NCBI GenBank assembly: GCA_036154955.1
Contig: JAYZWL010000088.1
Location: forward strand, 1-64,000
Length of the DNA: 64,000 bases
Direction of reading: 5' to 3'
Source: Albimonas sp036154955
GTDB lineage: Bacteria > Pseudomonadota > Alphaproteobacteria > Rhodobacterales > Rhodobacteraceae
Shown: piece by piece, positions 18,517 through 27,216 of the stretch
Layout of the letters: each line of letters begins with the position of its first letter
Numbering within the stretch: the first letter of the stretch is position 1
Notes under the pieces: model-generated
Databases searched by the model: none
Told to the model about the DNA's origin: nothing
The model's input: only the letters and a program-made list of their open reading frames with translations
Translations under genes and position numbers: made by a program

Positions 18517-21500
18517 CTAGAACAGCATCGCGTCCGCCTCCGGATTCCATTGGTCTTCGATCAGGCCGCGGCCGGTCGCGTCGTCGAGCACCGCGCCCTC
18601 GGGCCCGGTCAGCACGACGAGGAAGTCCTCGGTCTCCTCCGCGAGATCGTCGGCGAGGATGTCGATGACGATGCGCTGGGAGGTCTCGCCCGGCGCGAAG
18701 GTCAGCACCCCCGCCGCCGCCTCGAAATCGTCCTCGGAGGCCGAGCCCGGCAGGGTGCGCCAGCCCACCGACACCTCCCGCTCCGACGGGGCCGAGAGCG
18801 TGACCTCGAACACGGCCCTGCCGCCGCCTTCCCCCGCATCGGGAAGGTCGAACCGGATCGGCTCCAGATAGGCCATCTTGTCGTCGTGGACGGTGCGCCA
18901 GTCGTCGGCGAGGATGCCGCCGGTGTCGCCGGAATTGGGGTTCCAGGACCAGTAGGTCCAGCTTATCCCCTCCTCCCCCGCGCCGAGGTCGATGTCGCCG
19001 TCGAGGTCGTAGTCGCCGGCCATGTAGGCGGTCAGCGCCGCCAGCCAGGGCTCGTCCTTGGGGTCCTGCAGGCGCGTGCCGAACTCGCCCACCATCACCG
19101 GGGCGATGCCCTCCTCCTGGATGAAGCCCCAGGCCTCGCGGAACACGTCGTCGAGATCGTCCTCGAAGCCCGGCTGCTGGAACCAGCTCTGGGCATGGAC
19201 CGAATTGCCGTAGTCGTGGGGCGAGTAGACCAGCTTGTTCGCCACCTCCAGCTCGATCGGCCGGTCGCGCACGCCCTGCAGCGCGCCGCCCCACCAGTAG
19301 GAGTCGCCCTGATAGGCGCCGACGCCTTCGACGAAGATCAGCCAGTTCGGGTTGACCGCGCCGATGGCGTCGCCCGCCGCCTCCGCCGCGCGCGCCCAGT
19401 CGGTGGCGCCGCCGCCGCCCCAGGTCCCGCCATGGGGCTCGTTGTGCAGATCGGCGCCGATGACGGTGGGGTCGTCGGCGTAGCGGGCGGCGAGCATCCG
19501 CCAGTCCTCGATCCAGCTCGCCTCGGTATGCCCGCCCTCGCCGAACCAGAGCCCGTTGCCGGAGGTCCCCGCGCCGGAGGTGGAGCGGTGATGGTCGAGG
19601 ATAACCCGCAGGCCGACCTCCCCCGCATAGTCCACGATCCGGTCCATGATCTCGATCGCCGAAAGCCCCGCGAGGTCCGGGTTCTTGGAGAAGTCGATGC
19701 CGTTGGGCGCGGCGGAGGTCCGCAGCATCTCGGACGAGAACGGCAGCCGGATGGTGTTGAAGCCGAGCGAGACCATCTGGTCCATCATCTCGGCATAGCC
19801 CCGGGTCCACAGCCCGTGGGGCGCGAGGGTGGAGGATTCGAAGCCGAACCAGTTCACGCCGGCGATGCGCACCGTCTCGCCGTCAGCATCGACGATCCGG
19901 TTCCCCTGGGTGGAGAACCAGCCCGGCGCGTCTCCCTCAGACATGGCGCCTTCGGCCGCGTGGGCATCGCCGATGCTGATGCCGGGCAGCGGCGCGGGGT
20001 CGTCGTCGACGATCGCGCCGGTCGCCCGGCTGGCGTTCAGGGTGGCGCCCGAGGGGGAGGAGAGCGCGAGGGACATCGCCTCCTCCCCCTCGTGCGCCGC
20101 GTCGTCCAGAACGGCGACGCGCACGGTCTTCGCGGTCTCGCCGGCCGCGAAGGTCAGGGTTCCGGAGGCGGCGGCGTAGTCCTGGCCGGCCCGCGCCGTC
20201 CCGTCCTCGGTGGCGTAGCGCACGGTGACGGGGGTGTCGGAGGCGGCGGAGAGGGTGACCGCGAAGTCCAGCCAGCCGTCGCCCTCGCCCGCCGAGGCGG
20301 CGGCGACGGAGAGGGTCGGAAGCGGGTCTCCGTCCCCCCCGGAACCGCCCCCCGCATCCTCGCCGTTCAGGGTCAGCCCCGACAGGCTCGCCGCCGCCCC
20401 GCCCCCGGCCTGGAAGCCGAAGCCGGTGACGCCCCCGGCGGAGACGCGGGCGTTGTAGCCCATGTTCTCCAGCACATAGAGGTCGCCGACATGGGAGACG
20501 ATGCGCGCGTTCCAGATGTTGGTGATCTCGAAATCCGCCCGGAACGCCACCCGCCAGCCGTCGAGACCCGCGGCCCCGCCGCCCACGGTCAGGTCCGCCA
20601 CGAACCCCGCGCCCCAGTCCGAACGCACCACGTAGTCGACCGCCCCGTCGCCGGGCGCCGGCGCCTCGTCGTCATCCGCGATGGTCACCGTCGCTTCCGC
20701 CCGGCCCAGCACCGCGCCGGAGGGGGAGGACAGGCGCACCGCGAAGCGTTCGTCGGCCTCGTCCGCGAGGTCGCCGGTCACCTGCACCGTGATCGCGGCC
20801 GAGGTCTCCCCGGCCGCGAAACTGACCCGGCCGGAGGCGGCGGCGTAGTCCGACCCCGCCCGCGCCGTGCCGTCGACGGTCGCCCAGTCGACCGTCACCG
20901 GACCCGCGGCGGGTTCCGACAGGGTCAGGGTCAGCGTGACCGCCCGCCCCCCCGCGTCGCCCTCCGTCACCCGCGCGTCGGCGATGGAGACTTCGGGCGG
21001 CGGGGCGGCTTCGTCGTCGTCGATCAGCGTGACCGTCGCCTCCCCGTCCGCGAGCGTGGCGTTGACCGGGCCCGACAGGACCACCCGGAAGGTCTCGTCC
21101 CCCTCCGCGACCAGGTCGCCGATGCCGTTGGCGTGGATCGCGGCCGTGGTCTCCCCCGGCGCGAAGGTCACGGCGCCCGACTGGGCGGCGTAGTCCGAGC
21201 CCGCCCGGGCCGTGCCGTCGACCAGCGCGTAGTTCACCGTCACCGGCAGGTCGGAGGCCTTGGAGAGCGTGAGCAGGATATGCAGATGCGTGTGGCCCGC
21301 ATCCCCCTCCGCCATCTCAAGATCCGCGACGGCGATCGCCGGCGGCGTTCCCGGCGCCGTGTCGGGATCGTCGTCGCGGATCGTCCCCAGGGCCTCCGCA
21401 TCGCCCAGCCGCGCCCCACGCGCGGCCGAAAGCCGGAGCCCCAGGGTTTCGTCGAGCTCGTGCAGCGCATCGCCCTGCACCGCGATCTCGACGGTCTTGC

Positions 21501-22638
21501 GGGTCTCGCCGGCCGCGAAGACCAGCGTGCCCAGCGCGGCCGCGTAGTCCTCCCCCGCCCGCGCGGTGCCGGCGGTGGTCGCCCAGTCGACCTCCACCGG
21601 CGCCGAGGCGGGTTCGGACAGCGTGACCACGAACACCAGCCGCCCCGCCCCCTCGTCGGCGGAGGCGTCGGCGACCGAAACCGTGGGCGCCGGCGCGGCG
21701 GCGTCGAGCAGGGCGCGCCATTCGGCCCGCGCGCTCTCGTCCCGCGCCGCGATGTTGGACATCTCCAGCATCCCCAGGCTCACCCCGGTCAGCGTGTAGG
21801 TCTGCCGGTTGCCGTCGATGGCGATGACCACCGAACCCGCTTCCTCGGTCACCGAGAACTGGGCCGCGCGGAACCAGCCGAAATCGAGGCTGTCCGCGGC
21901 CGGGTCGAAGTCGAGAACGATGGCCTCTCCCCAGCGCCAGTCGATCTCGAACACCCGTCCCTCCACGCCCGACGGCGGGGTTCCCGGCCCGGCCTCGGTC
22001 GGCCAGTCGTTCGTTCCCGCGATCTCGGCGCCGATGGGCAGGATCTGCGCGTCGGGAACCGGGCCGACGCCGAGCTGAAGATGGAGCCGGTCCTCCCGCA
22101 CCTGGGCGGAATAGAAGCGGAAGTTCTCCACCGTCAGCTCCGCCACGCTCACCCCCAGCAGGATCAGCGCCTGCCCGGTCCCGGCGTTGGAGATCACCAC
22201 CCCCTCCGCCCCGTCGACCATGGAGAGCTGTTCGCGCGTGCCGTAATGGCGGAAGTCCACCACGTCGGTCGCCGGATCGAACGCCACCCGGTCGATGCGC
22301 CCGACCTCGTGGGACCGCGCGAAGACCACGCCGGGCTCGGCGGCGGTCCCCAGCGCCTCCGCCTGCTCCCAGGCCAGGGCGCCGCTGAGGCACTGGCGGA
22401 GGTGGTCGTTCTCGACCGGCGCGAAATTGTCGACGGTGAGCTGGCCGAGCGACACGCCCGCGATCACCACCGTCTCCCCCGACCACGGGTTCATGAAGCC
22501 GGCGCCGCGGGGCGTGTCGACGGGGATGAAGTTGTGGACGGAGACGCCGCCGAGATCGAGCTTGTCCCGCGACGGGTCGAAGCCCTCGATATCGCCCGCG
22601 CCGATCTCCACCCGGAAAAGGGTTCCGTCCCCGGCCAT
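18517..22638 (-). CDS. Modular exoprotein: Calx-beta domains, CBM2 and GH5 cellulase-like domain
   Basis: The product has 1373 residues. Residues 1-310 hold three diverged repeats of about 90 residues, each with an FDPxxDxLDFG core and an L-V-NF end. Calx-beta domains occupy about 318-421, 431-539 and 546-657. A CBM2 cellulose-binding module lies at about 666-758 (SDWGAGFVADLTV, LDGWRVAF, ITNIWNA). A fourth Calx-beta domain lies at 773-876. A GH5 catalytic domain (about 905-1255) has the acid/base Glu in DLHNEPHGG near 1066 and the nucleophile Glu in VMVGEFGT near 1185. A final Calx-beta domain occupies 1266-1366. GH5 enzymes cleave beta-1,4-glucans or mannans. No N-terminal signal peptide is visible, so type I secretion through the C-terminus is plausible. 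The gene is followed by a palindrome doublet. Confidence 0.9.
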   Translation of the reverse strand: MAGDGTLFRVEIGAGDIEGFDPSRDKLDLGGVSVHNFIPVDTPRGAGFMNPWSGETVVIAGVSLGQLTVDNFAPVENDHLRQCLSGALAWEQAEALGTAAEPGVVFARSHEVGRIDRVAFDPATDVVDFRHYGTREQLSMVDGAEGVVISNAGTGQALILLGVSVAELTVENFRFYSAQVREDRLHLQLGVGPVPDAQILPIGAEIAGTNDWPTEAGPGTPPSGVEGRVFEIDWRWGEAIVLDFDPAADSLDFGWFRAAQFSVTEEAGSVVIAIDGNRQTYTLTGVSLGMLEMSNIAARDESARAEWRALLDAAAPAPTVSVADASADEGAGRLVFVVTLSEPASAPVEVDWATTAGTARAGEDYAAALGTLVFAAGETRKTVEIAVQGDALHELDETLGLRLSAARGARLGDAEALGTIRDDDPDTAPGTPPAIAVADLEMAEGDAGHTHLHILLTLSKASDLPVTVNYALVDGTARAGSDYAAQSGAVTFAPGETTAAIHANGIGDLVAEGDETFRVVLSGPVNATLADGEATVTLIDDDEAAPPPEVSIADARVTEGDAGGRAVTLTLTLSEPAAGPVTVDWATVDGTARAGSDYAAASGRVSFAAGETSAAITVQVTGDLADEADERFAVRLSSPSGAVLGRAEATVTIADDDEAPAPGDGAVDYVVRSDWGAGFVADLTVGGGAAGLDGWRVAFRADFEITNIWNARIVSHVGDLYVLENMGYNARVSAGGVTGFGFQAGGGAAASLSGLTLNGEDAGGGSGGDGDPLPTLSVAAASAGEGDGWLDFAVTLSAASDTPVTVRYATEDGTARAGQDYAAASGTLTFAAGETAKTVRVAVLDDAAHEGEEAMSLALSSPSGATLNASRATGAIVDDDPAPLPGISIGDAHAAEGAMSEGDAPGWFSTQGNRIVDADGETVRIAGVNWFGFESSTLAPHGLWTRGYAEMMDQMVSLGFNTIRLPFSSEMLRTSAAPNGIDFSKNPDLAGLSAIEIMDRIVDYAGEVGLRVILDHHRSTSGAGTSGNGLWFGEGGHTEASWIEDWRMLAARYADDPTVIGADLHNEPHGGTWGGGGATDWARAAEAAGDAIGAVNPNWLIFVEGVGAYQGDSYWWGGALQGVRDRPIELEVANKLVYSPHDYGNSVHAQSWFQQPGFEDDLDDVFREAWGFIQEEGIAPVMVGEFGTRLQDPKDEPWLAALTAYMAGDYDLDGDIDLGAGEEGISWTYWSWNPNSGDTGGILADDWRTVHDDKMAYLEPIRFDLPDAGEGGGRAVFEVTLSAPSEREVSVGWRTLPGSASEDDFEAAAGVLTFAPGETSQRIVIDILADDLAEETEDFLVVLTGPEGAVLDDATGRGLIEDQWNPEADAMLF

Positions 22639-22895
22639 GTCCTCGCCTCCCCAAGGGTTTTCCCTGCGGGCCCGGTCCCAGCGGAGCCCCCTGCCCCGGA
22701 CCGGCGTCCGCCTTGCCGGGCCTTGCTGCCGGGGCGCGGCGGGGGACGCCAGAGGGGCGGGGCCGGCAATCGGCGAAGCCGGCGCGATCCCCGGCGAAAC
22801 CGGCCGCCGCGGGGGCCGCCTCCCGCCTTGCCCGCCCGGAACGCGGCGTCTAAGCCGGATCGGGCGACTCGAACCCTGCGCGCGAGGCAGCCGCG

Positions 22896-23993
22896 ATGAC
22901 CGCCAGCCCGACCCCGGACACGGCCCCCGACGCGGGCCCCGACGCGGCGCCCAGCCCGTTCCCCCGCACCCGCCCGCTGCGGCTGGCGGGCTGGGCGGCG
23001 TTCTTCGTGGCCGATCTGGTGGTGCGGGTGTTCGTCTATCACGACCCCGCCGACGCGCTGGCGCTGACCCTTGCGCTGGCCCCGCTGATCTTCGCCCTGG
23101 CGCAGGTCATCGCCGCGGTCTACCGGCGGCTGGGCTTCGCGGGGCGGCTGACGGCGCGGTCGCTGGCCTGGGTTCTGGGCCTGTCGGGCGCCGGGGGCGT
23201 CGTGGTGGCGCTGGCCGGCGACCTGCTGCGCCCGCCGCTCGGCATCGTCCTGCCCGAGGGGCTGCTGCTGGAACCGGCGCTGTCGGTGACCTTCTACTAT
23301 TTCCTGGTCTATGTGTGCTGGAGCCTCGCCTGTTTCTGGGCCGCGGCCGAGCGCGCCCGCCGCATCGAGGAGCGCCGCGCCGCCCAGGCCGAGGCCGACG
23401 CCCTGCGCGCCGAGCTTCAGCGCCTGCGCCTGCAGCTCGACCCGCATTTCCTGCTCAACGCCCTGAACGGCATCGGCGAGGAGATGCGCGACGACCCCGT
23501 CGCCGCCTCGCAGACCATGGGCGAGCTGACCCTGTTCCTGCGCCATTCGCTGACCGCCATGGACCGGCTGGTGATGACCGTGGACGAGGAGGTGGAGGCG
23601 ATCTCGGCCTATCTGGAGGTGCAGCGGTCGCGCTTCGGCGACCGGCTGCGCACCACCGTCGACGTGGAGACGGCGGCGCTGGGGCGGGGCATCGCGGGGT
23701 TCCTGCTGCAGCCGCTGGTGGAGAACGCGGTGGAGCATGGCCGCCGCGCCGCGCCGCGCCGGGTGGGGGTGGAGCTGCGGGTGACGGGCGACGCGCTGCG
23801 GGTGGCCATCCGCAACACCGGCCGGCTGGCCGAGGCGGCGCCGGAGGGCACGCGCACCGGCATCGGGCTGGCCAATGTGCGCGCGCGGCTTGCCCTGCAC
23901 TATCCGGGCCGGCATCACTTGGCGCTGGAGCAGGACGGGGAGGATGTGGTGGCGACGTTGATCCTTGAGGGAGAACCGCGATCCGGGTCGTGA
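22896..23993 (+). CDS. LytS/YpdA-type sensor histidine kinase
   Basis: The 365-residue membrane protein has about four transmembrane helices between residues 28 and 150, then a short coiled coil (ERARRIEERRAAQAEADALRAEL). The His_kinase domain follows with the phospho-acceptor His184 in LQLDPHFLLNALN, and then an HATPase domain (LQPLVENAVEHG, GTRTGIGLANVRARL). No periplasmic sensor domain is present, so it probably senses a membrane or cytoplasmic cue. Its stop overlaps the GTG start of the LytTR regulator, which makes them a two-gene operon. The 257-bp spacer upstream, divergent from the exoprotein gene, shows no clear palindrome. Confidence 0.9.
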   Translation: MTASPTPDTAPDAGPDAAPSPFPRTRPLRLAGWAAFFVADLVVRVFVYHDPADALALTLALAPLIFALAQVIAAVYRRLGFAGRLTARSLAWVLGLSGAGGVVVALAGDLLRPPLGIVLPEGLLLEPALSVTFYYFLVYVCWSLACFWAAAERARRIEERRAAQAEADALRAELQRLRLQLDPHFLLNALNGIGEEMRDDPVAASQTMGELTLFLRHSLTAMDRLVMTVDEEVEAISAYLEVQRSRFGDRLRTTVDVETAALGRGIAGFLLQPLVENAVEHGRRAAPRRVGVELRVTGDALRVAIRNTGRLAEAAPEGTRTGIGLANVRARLALHYPGRHHLALEQDGEDVVATLILEGEPRSGS

Positions 23994-24700
23994 TCGTCGA
24001 TGACGAGCCGCTGGCGATCCGGGCGTTGACGCGGCTGCTGTCCGCGCATCCGGAGGTGGAGGTGGCGGCGAGCGCGGAGACCCTGGCCGAGGGGCTCGCC
24101 GCGATCGAGGCCGCGCGCCCGGACGCGGTGTTCCTCGACGTGGATCTGGGCGAGGGCGACGGCTTCCAGCTTCTCGCGGCGCTGGAGGCGGCCCCGCGGG
24201 TGGTGTTCGTCACCGCCCATTCCCGCCACGCCGTCGACGCCTTCGCCATCGAGGCGGCGGACTATCTGCTCAAGCCCGTGACGCCCGAGCGGCTGGCCGA
24301 CGCCCTGCGCCGGCTGGCGAAGCGGCTGTCGCCCGGGCCCGGCGCCGCCGGCGGGCCGGAGATGCTGGAACTGAAGATGCCCAGCCGCACGGTGCTGGCG
24401 GACCCCGCCGCCATCGCCGCGCTGACCGCGGAGGGGGACTTCACCCGGGTTCACCTGGCCGACGAGCCCAGCCTGCTGATCCTGCGCACGCTGAGCCATT
24501 TCGAAACCCGCCTGCCCGACCCGCCCTTTCACCGGCTGGGACGTTCGGTGATGGTCAATCTGGACCGGGTGCGCCGGATCGTGGCGCAGGACCGGAACCT
24601 GTCCCACGCGACGCTGGAAGGGCTGGCCGAGCCGCTGGCCCTGGGCCGCACCGCCGGCCTGCGGCTGCGCGCGGCCCTGTCGGGGCGACGGGGCGGCTGA
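23990..24700 (+). CDS. LytTR-family response regulator
   Basis: The 236-residue protein has a receiver domain with VDDEP at the N-terminus, the phospho-acceptor Asp50 (VFLDVDLGEG), a Thr in VTAHSRH and Lys in LLKPVTPERL. A LytTR DNA-binding domain follows at about 130-230 (EGDFTRVHL, FHRLGRSVMVNLDRVRRI). The start is unusual. The only canonical codon is GTG 23990, which overlaps the kinase stop and yields MIVDDEPLA, about three residues shorter than the family's usual IRVVIVDDEP. Those residues are encoded just upstream (23981-23989) with no standard start. The target genes are unknown, and the neighbouring exoprotein is one candidate. Confidence 0.9.
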   Translation: MIVDDEPLAIRALTRLLSAHPEVEVAASAETLAEGLAAIEAARPDAVFLDVDLGEGDGFQLLAALEAAPRVVFVTAHSRHAVDAFAIEAADYLLKPVTPERLADALRRLAKRLSPGPGAAGGPEMLELKMPSRTVLADPAAIAALTAEGDFTRVHLADEPSLLILRTLSHFETRLPDPPFHRLGRSVMVNLDRVRRIVAQDRNLSHATLEGLAEPLALGRTAGLRLRAALSGRRGG

Positions 24701-24725
24701 GGCGCGGGAAGCGGGGCGCGACGAG

Positions 24726-24746
24726 GCCCCGGGTCAAGCCCGGGGC
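24726..24746. repeat. Dispersed palindrome, copy 7
   Basis: GCCCCGGG-TCAAG-CCCGGGGC lies in the 79-bp gap between the convergent lytTR and lacI-type genes. Here only a single copy fits. Confidence 0.7.
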
Positions 24747-24779
24747 GCCTGACGCGGGGCCCGGCCCATGGTCCGCGGG

Positions 24780-25799
24780 TCAGCCGCGCCGGGTGCTGTC
24801 GCGCGCGATCAGCTCGAAGCCCAGGTCGACGCGGCGCGCCTCAGGCTCGCGCCCCGCGATGCGTTCCACCAGCATCTCTATCGCGATGCGGCCCATCCGG
24901 TAGCGCCGGGTCTGGATCGAGGTGATCGAGGGCACGGCGGCCGCCATCATCTCCAGGTCGTTGAAGCCGACGATGCCGATCCGCCCCGGCACGTCCAGCC
25001 CGCGCGCCCGGCACTCGAACAGCGCGCCCAGCGCCAGGTCGTCGTTGGCGCAGAACACGGCGTCGAGGTCGGGCCCCTCGTCCAGCAGCCGCGCCAGCAG
25101 GGTCCGGCCCAGCATCACCGAGGTCGGCGCGGGGTCCAGCGCCTCCCGGAACGGCGGGCCCATGCCGGCCTCGACCAGCGCCTCGCGCCAGCCCTCCCGC
25201 CGGCGATGCATCCGCGGGTCCAGCCGGGCGCCGACGAAGCCGATGCGGCGATAGCCGCGCGCCGCGAGGTGGCGCACCGATTCCTTGGCCGCGTCGTGGT
25301 GGGAGAAGCCGACCAGCATGTCGGCCGCCGTCTCCCCCTTCTCCATGATCTGCACGAGGGGAAAGTCGACGGCGCCGAGGAACCGGCGCGTCGCCTCCGA
25401 CTGGTCGAGCCCGGTCACCAGCATCGCCGCCGGACGCTGCGAGGCGAAGAGCGCGATGAGCCGGTCCTCCTCCTCCACCGCGTAGCGGGTGTTGGCGATC
25501 TGCACCTGGAACGCGGTGTCGGCCACCGCGTCGTGGATGCCCTGCAGCACGTCGGCGTAGACGTTGTTGGTCAGGCTCGGCAGCACCACCCCGATCACGT
25601 CGGAGCGGCCGGAGGCCAGCACCCGCGCCTGCGGGTCGGGGACGTAGTTCAGCTCCCGCACCGCCTTTTCGATGCGGGCGCGGGTGTCGGGAGAGACCTT
25701 GTCGGGCCGGCGCAGCGCGCGCGACACGGTGATCGGGCCGACGCCGGCGCGGCGCGCCACGTCGGCGAGCGTCGGGCGCCCGGAACGCCGCTGGCTCAT
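24780..25799 (-). CDS. LacI-family repressor of the sugar-acid operon (GntR-like)
   Basis: The 339-residue repressor has a LacI HTH at residues 8-55 (PTLADVARRAGVGPITVSRALRRPDKVSPDTRARIEKAV). Hinge and periplasmic-binding-protein-like domains follow (SDVIGVVLPSLTNNVYADVLQGI, CANDDLALGALFECRARGLDVPGRIGIVGFND). The sequence style is that of gluconate-type LacI members. The start at 25799 gives the standard family length. A longer upstream frame to 25901 adds no domain. It is divergent from the dctPQM operon, and two operator-like palindromes lie between them. The effector is probably the transported aldonic acid or its 2-keto-3-deoxy product. Confidence 0.92.
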   Translation of the reverse strand: MSQRRSGRPTLADVARRAGVGPITVSRALRRPDKVSPDTRARIEKAVRELNYVPDPQARVLASGRSDVIGVVLPSLTNNVYADVLQGIHDAVADTAFQVQIANTRYAVEEEDRLIALFASQRPAAMLVTGLDQSEATRRFLGAVDFPLVQIMEKGETAADMLVGFSHHDAAKESVRHLAARGYRRIGFVGARLDPRMHRRREGWREALVEAGMGPPFREALDPAPTSVMLGRTLLARLLDEGPDLDAVFCANDDLALGALFECRARGLDVPGRIGIVGFNDLEMMAAAVPSITSIQTRRYRMGRIAIEMLVERIAGREPEARRVDLGFELIARDSTRRG

Positions 25800-25944
25800 C
25801 GCCGCGATCCCCGTGTCTGCGTCGCGCTCCGCCCGCCCATGCGCGGTCCTCCCCTTGTTGTCCGCGCCCCCGCGCCGGCCTGTCCGGTCCGACCATCCCA
25901 CCCGGCCCGCAGGCGTGTCGACGGGCTGCGGAGCCGCAGAAAAG

Positions 25945-25988
25945 TTGACAGGATGTTAGCGCTATCATACTCGATGACAGCGCTGTCA
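25945..25988 (+). promoter_or_regulatory. TRAP/sugar-acid operon promoter with two LacI operators
   Basis: A consensus TTGACA -35 box (25945-25950) is followed by TGTTAGC-GCTATCA (25954-25967) and the perfect TGACAGC-GCTGTCA (25975-25988). Both share a central AGCGCT, as LacI-family sites usually contain a central CG. Their centres are 21 bp apart, two helical turns, so two repressor dimers would sit on one face. The -10 box is weak (CATACT or TACTCG near 25966-25973) and lies between the two operators. Confidence 0.7.
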
Positions 25989-26084
25989 CAACCGAGTTGA
26001 CGGCGATTCCCGGCGGCCTCCGCCGCGCGGGACGGTCGGGCCGACGCCCGGACGCCAAAGATCGACCACAGGGAGGAGATCGAC

Positions 26085-27101
26085 ATGCAGTGGAGGACTA
26101 CCGCGCTGGCCGCGAGCGCGCTGGCGCTGATCGCCGGCGCCGCGCTCGCGCAGGAGCAGACGTTCCGGTTCCAGTCGTCCGACCCCGCCGGCAACCCGAA
26201 TTTCGAGATGCAGAAGCGGTTCGCCGAGCTGGTCGCGGAGAAGACCGGCGGCGCCATCGCCATCGAGCTGCTGCCGGTGGAGACCATCGTCGCCCACAAC
26301 GAGACGCAGGACGCCATCGCCGCCGGCATCCTCGACGGCCACATCACCGATGTGAGCTATTTCTCGGGCAAGGATCCGGCCTTCGGCCTGGTCGCCAACC
26401 CGGTCGGCGCCTGGTCCGATCCCGACCAGATGCGCGACTTCATCTACAACGGCGGCGGGCTGGAGCTGATGCGCGAGCTGGAGGCGCCCTACGGCCTCCA
26501 GTTCATCGGGCCGACCACGCCGGGCCTCGAAGCCTTCGTGTCCAAGGTGCCGCTGAACGGCGTCGCCGACCTCAAGGGCCTGAAGCTGCGCGCCCCCGAG
26601 GGCCTGGTGCAGAACGTGTTCGCCGCGGCGGGCGCCGCCCCGGTGAACCTGCCCGGCTCGGAAGTGTTCACCTCGCTCGACAAGGGCGTGATCGACGCGG
26701 CCGACTACACGGTGTTCTCCACCAACCAGGCCCAGGGCCTGAACAAGGTCGCGCCGCATCCGGTCTATCCCGGCTTCCACTCGCTCCCGCTCGTCGAGAT
26801 CTCGATGAACAAGGAGAAGTGGGACGCCCTGACGCCCGAGCAGCAGGCGGCGATGGAAGCGGCGGTCAAGGAATTCTCCGACTACCAGATCGCCACCATC
26901 AAGGCGGCGGACCAGAAGGCGGTGGACGAGGCCAAGGCCGGCGGCGAGATCACCGTGCACGACTGGTCGGCCGAGGAGCGCGCCAAGTTCCGCGAGATCG
27001 CCATGGGCGAGTGGGCCAAGGTCGCCGAGCGGTCGCCGAACGCCAAGAAGGTCTACGAAACCCTCGTGACCTATCTGAAAGACAAGGGCCTGATGAACTG
27101 A
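26085..27101 (+). CDS. dctP: TRAP transporter solute-binding protein, DctP family
   Basis: The 338-residue periplasmic protein has a clear signal peptide (MQWRTTALAASALALIAGAALA, cleavage before QEQTF). The mature part is a DctP fold with the conserved family stretch LKGLKLRAPEGLVQNVFAAAGAAPVNLP, where an Arg pairs with the substrate carboxylate, and the VFTSLDKGVIDAADYTV segment. It captures an acidic sugar, inferred from the operon. A strong ribosome site, GGGAGGAG, precedes ATG 26085. It is the first gene after the LacI-controlled promoter. A strong hairpin separates it from dctQ, which may keep binding-protein levels above those of the membrane subunits. Confidence 0.93.
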   Translation: MQWRTTALAASALALIAGAALAQEQTFRFQSSDPAGNPNFEMQKRFAELVAEKTGGAIAIELLPVETIVAHNETQDAIAAGILDGHITDVSYFSGKDPAFGLVANPVGAWSDPDQMRDFIYNGGGLELMRELEAPYGLQFIGPTTPGLEAFVSKVPLNGVADLKGLKLRAPEGLVQNVFAAAGAAPVNLPGSEVFTSLDKGVIDAADYTVFSTNQAQGLNKVAPHPVYPGFHSLPLVEISMNKEKWDALTPEQQAAMEAAVKEFSDYQIATIKAADQKAVDEAKAGGEITVHDWSAEERAKFREIAMGEWAKVAERSPNAKKVYETLVTYLKDKGLMN

Positions 27102-27109
27102 GCCCGTCC

Positions 27110-27135
27110 GGCGCGGGGGGCCCGCCCCCCGCGCC
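27110..27135 (+). terminator. Intra-operon hairpin between dctP and dctQ
   Basis: GGCGCGGGGGG (27110-27120), the loop CCCG and a perfect complement (27125-27135) form an 11-bp stem 8 bases after the dctP stop. It has no U-tract and is followed by the rest of the operon, so it is more likely an mRNA-stabilising or partial terminator than a full stop. Confidence 0.55.
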
Positions 27136-27216
27136 GATCCCGCGGCCCGGCCGGCGCCCGTTCCCGCCGGCGACCCGGCGCCGCCGTTCGCGACCGTGAC
27201 CGCGGAGCCCCCTGAC

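Noticed and set aside
18550..22899. 1449-codon open frame on the plus strand opposite the exoprotein
   Set aside because: It is antisense to recognisable Calx-beta, CBM2 and GH5 domains, has no ribosome site and no domain of its own.
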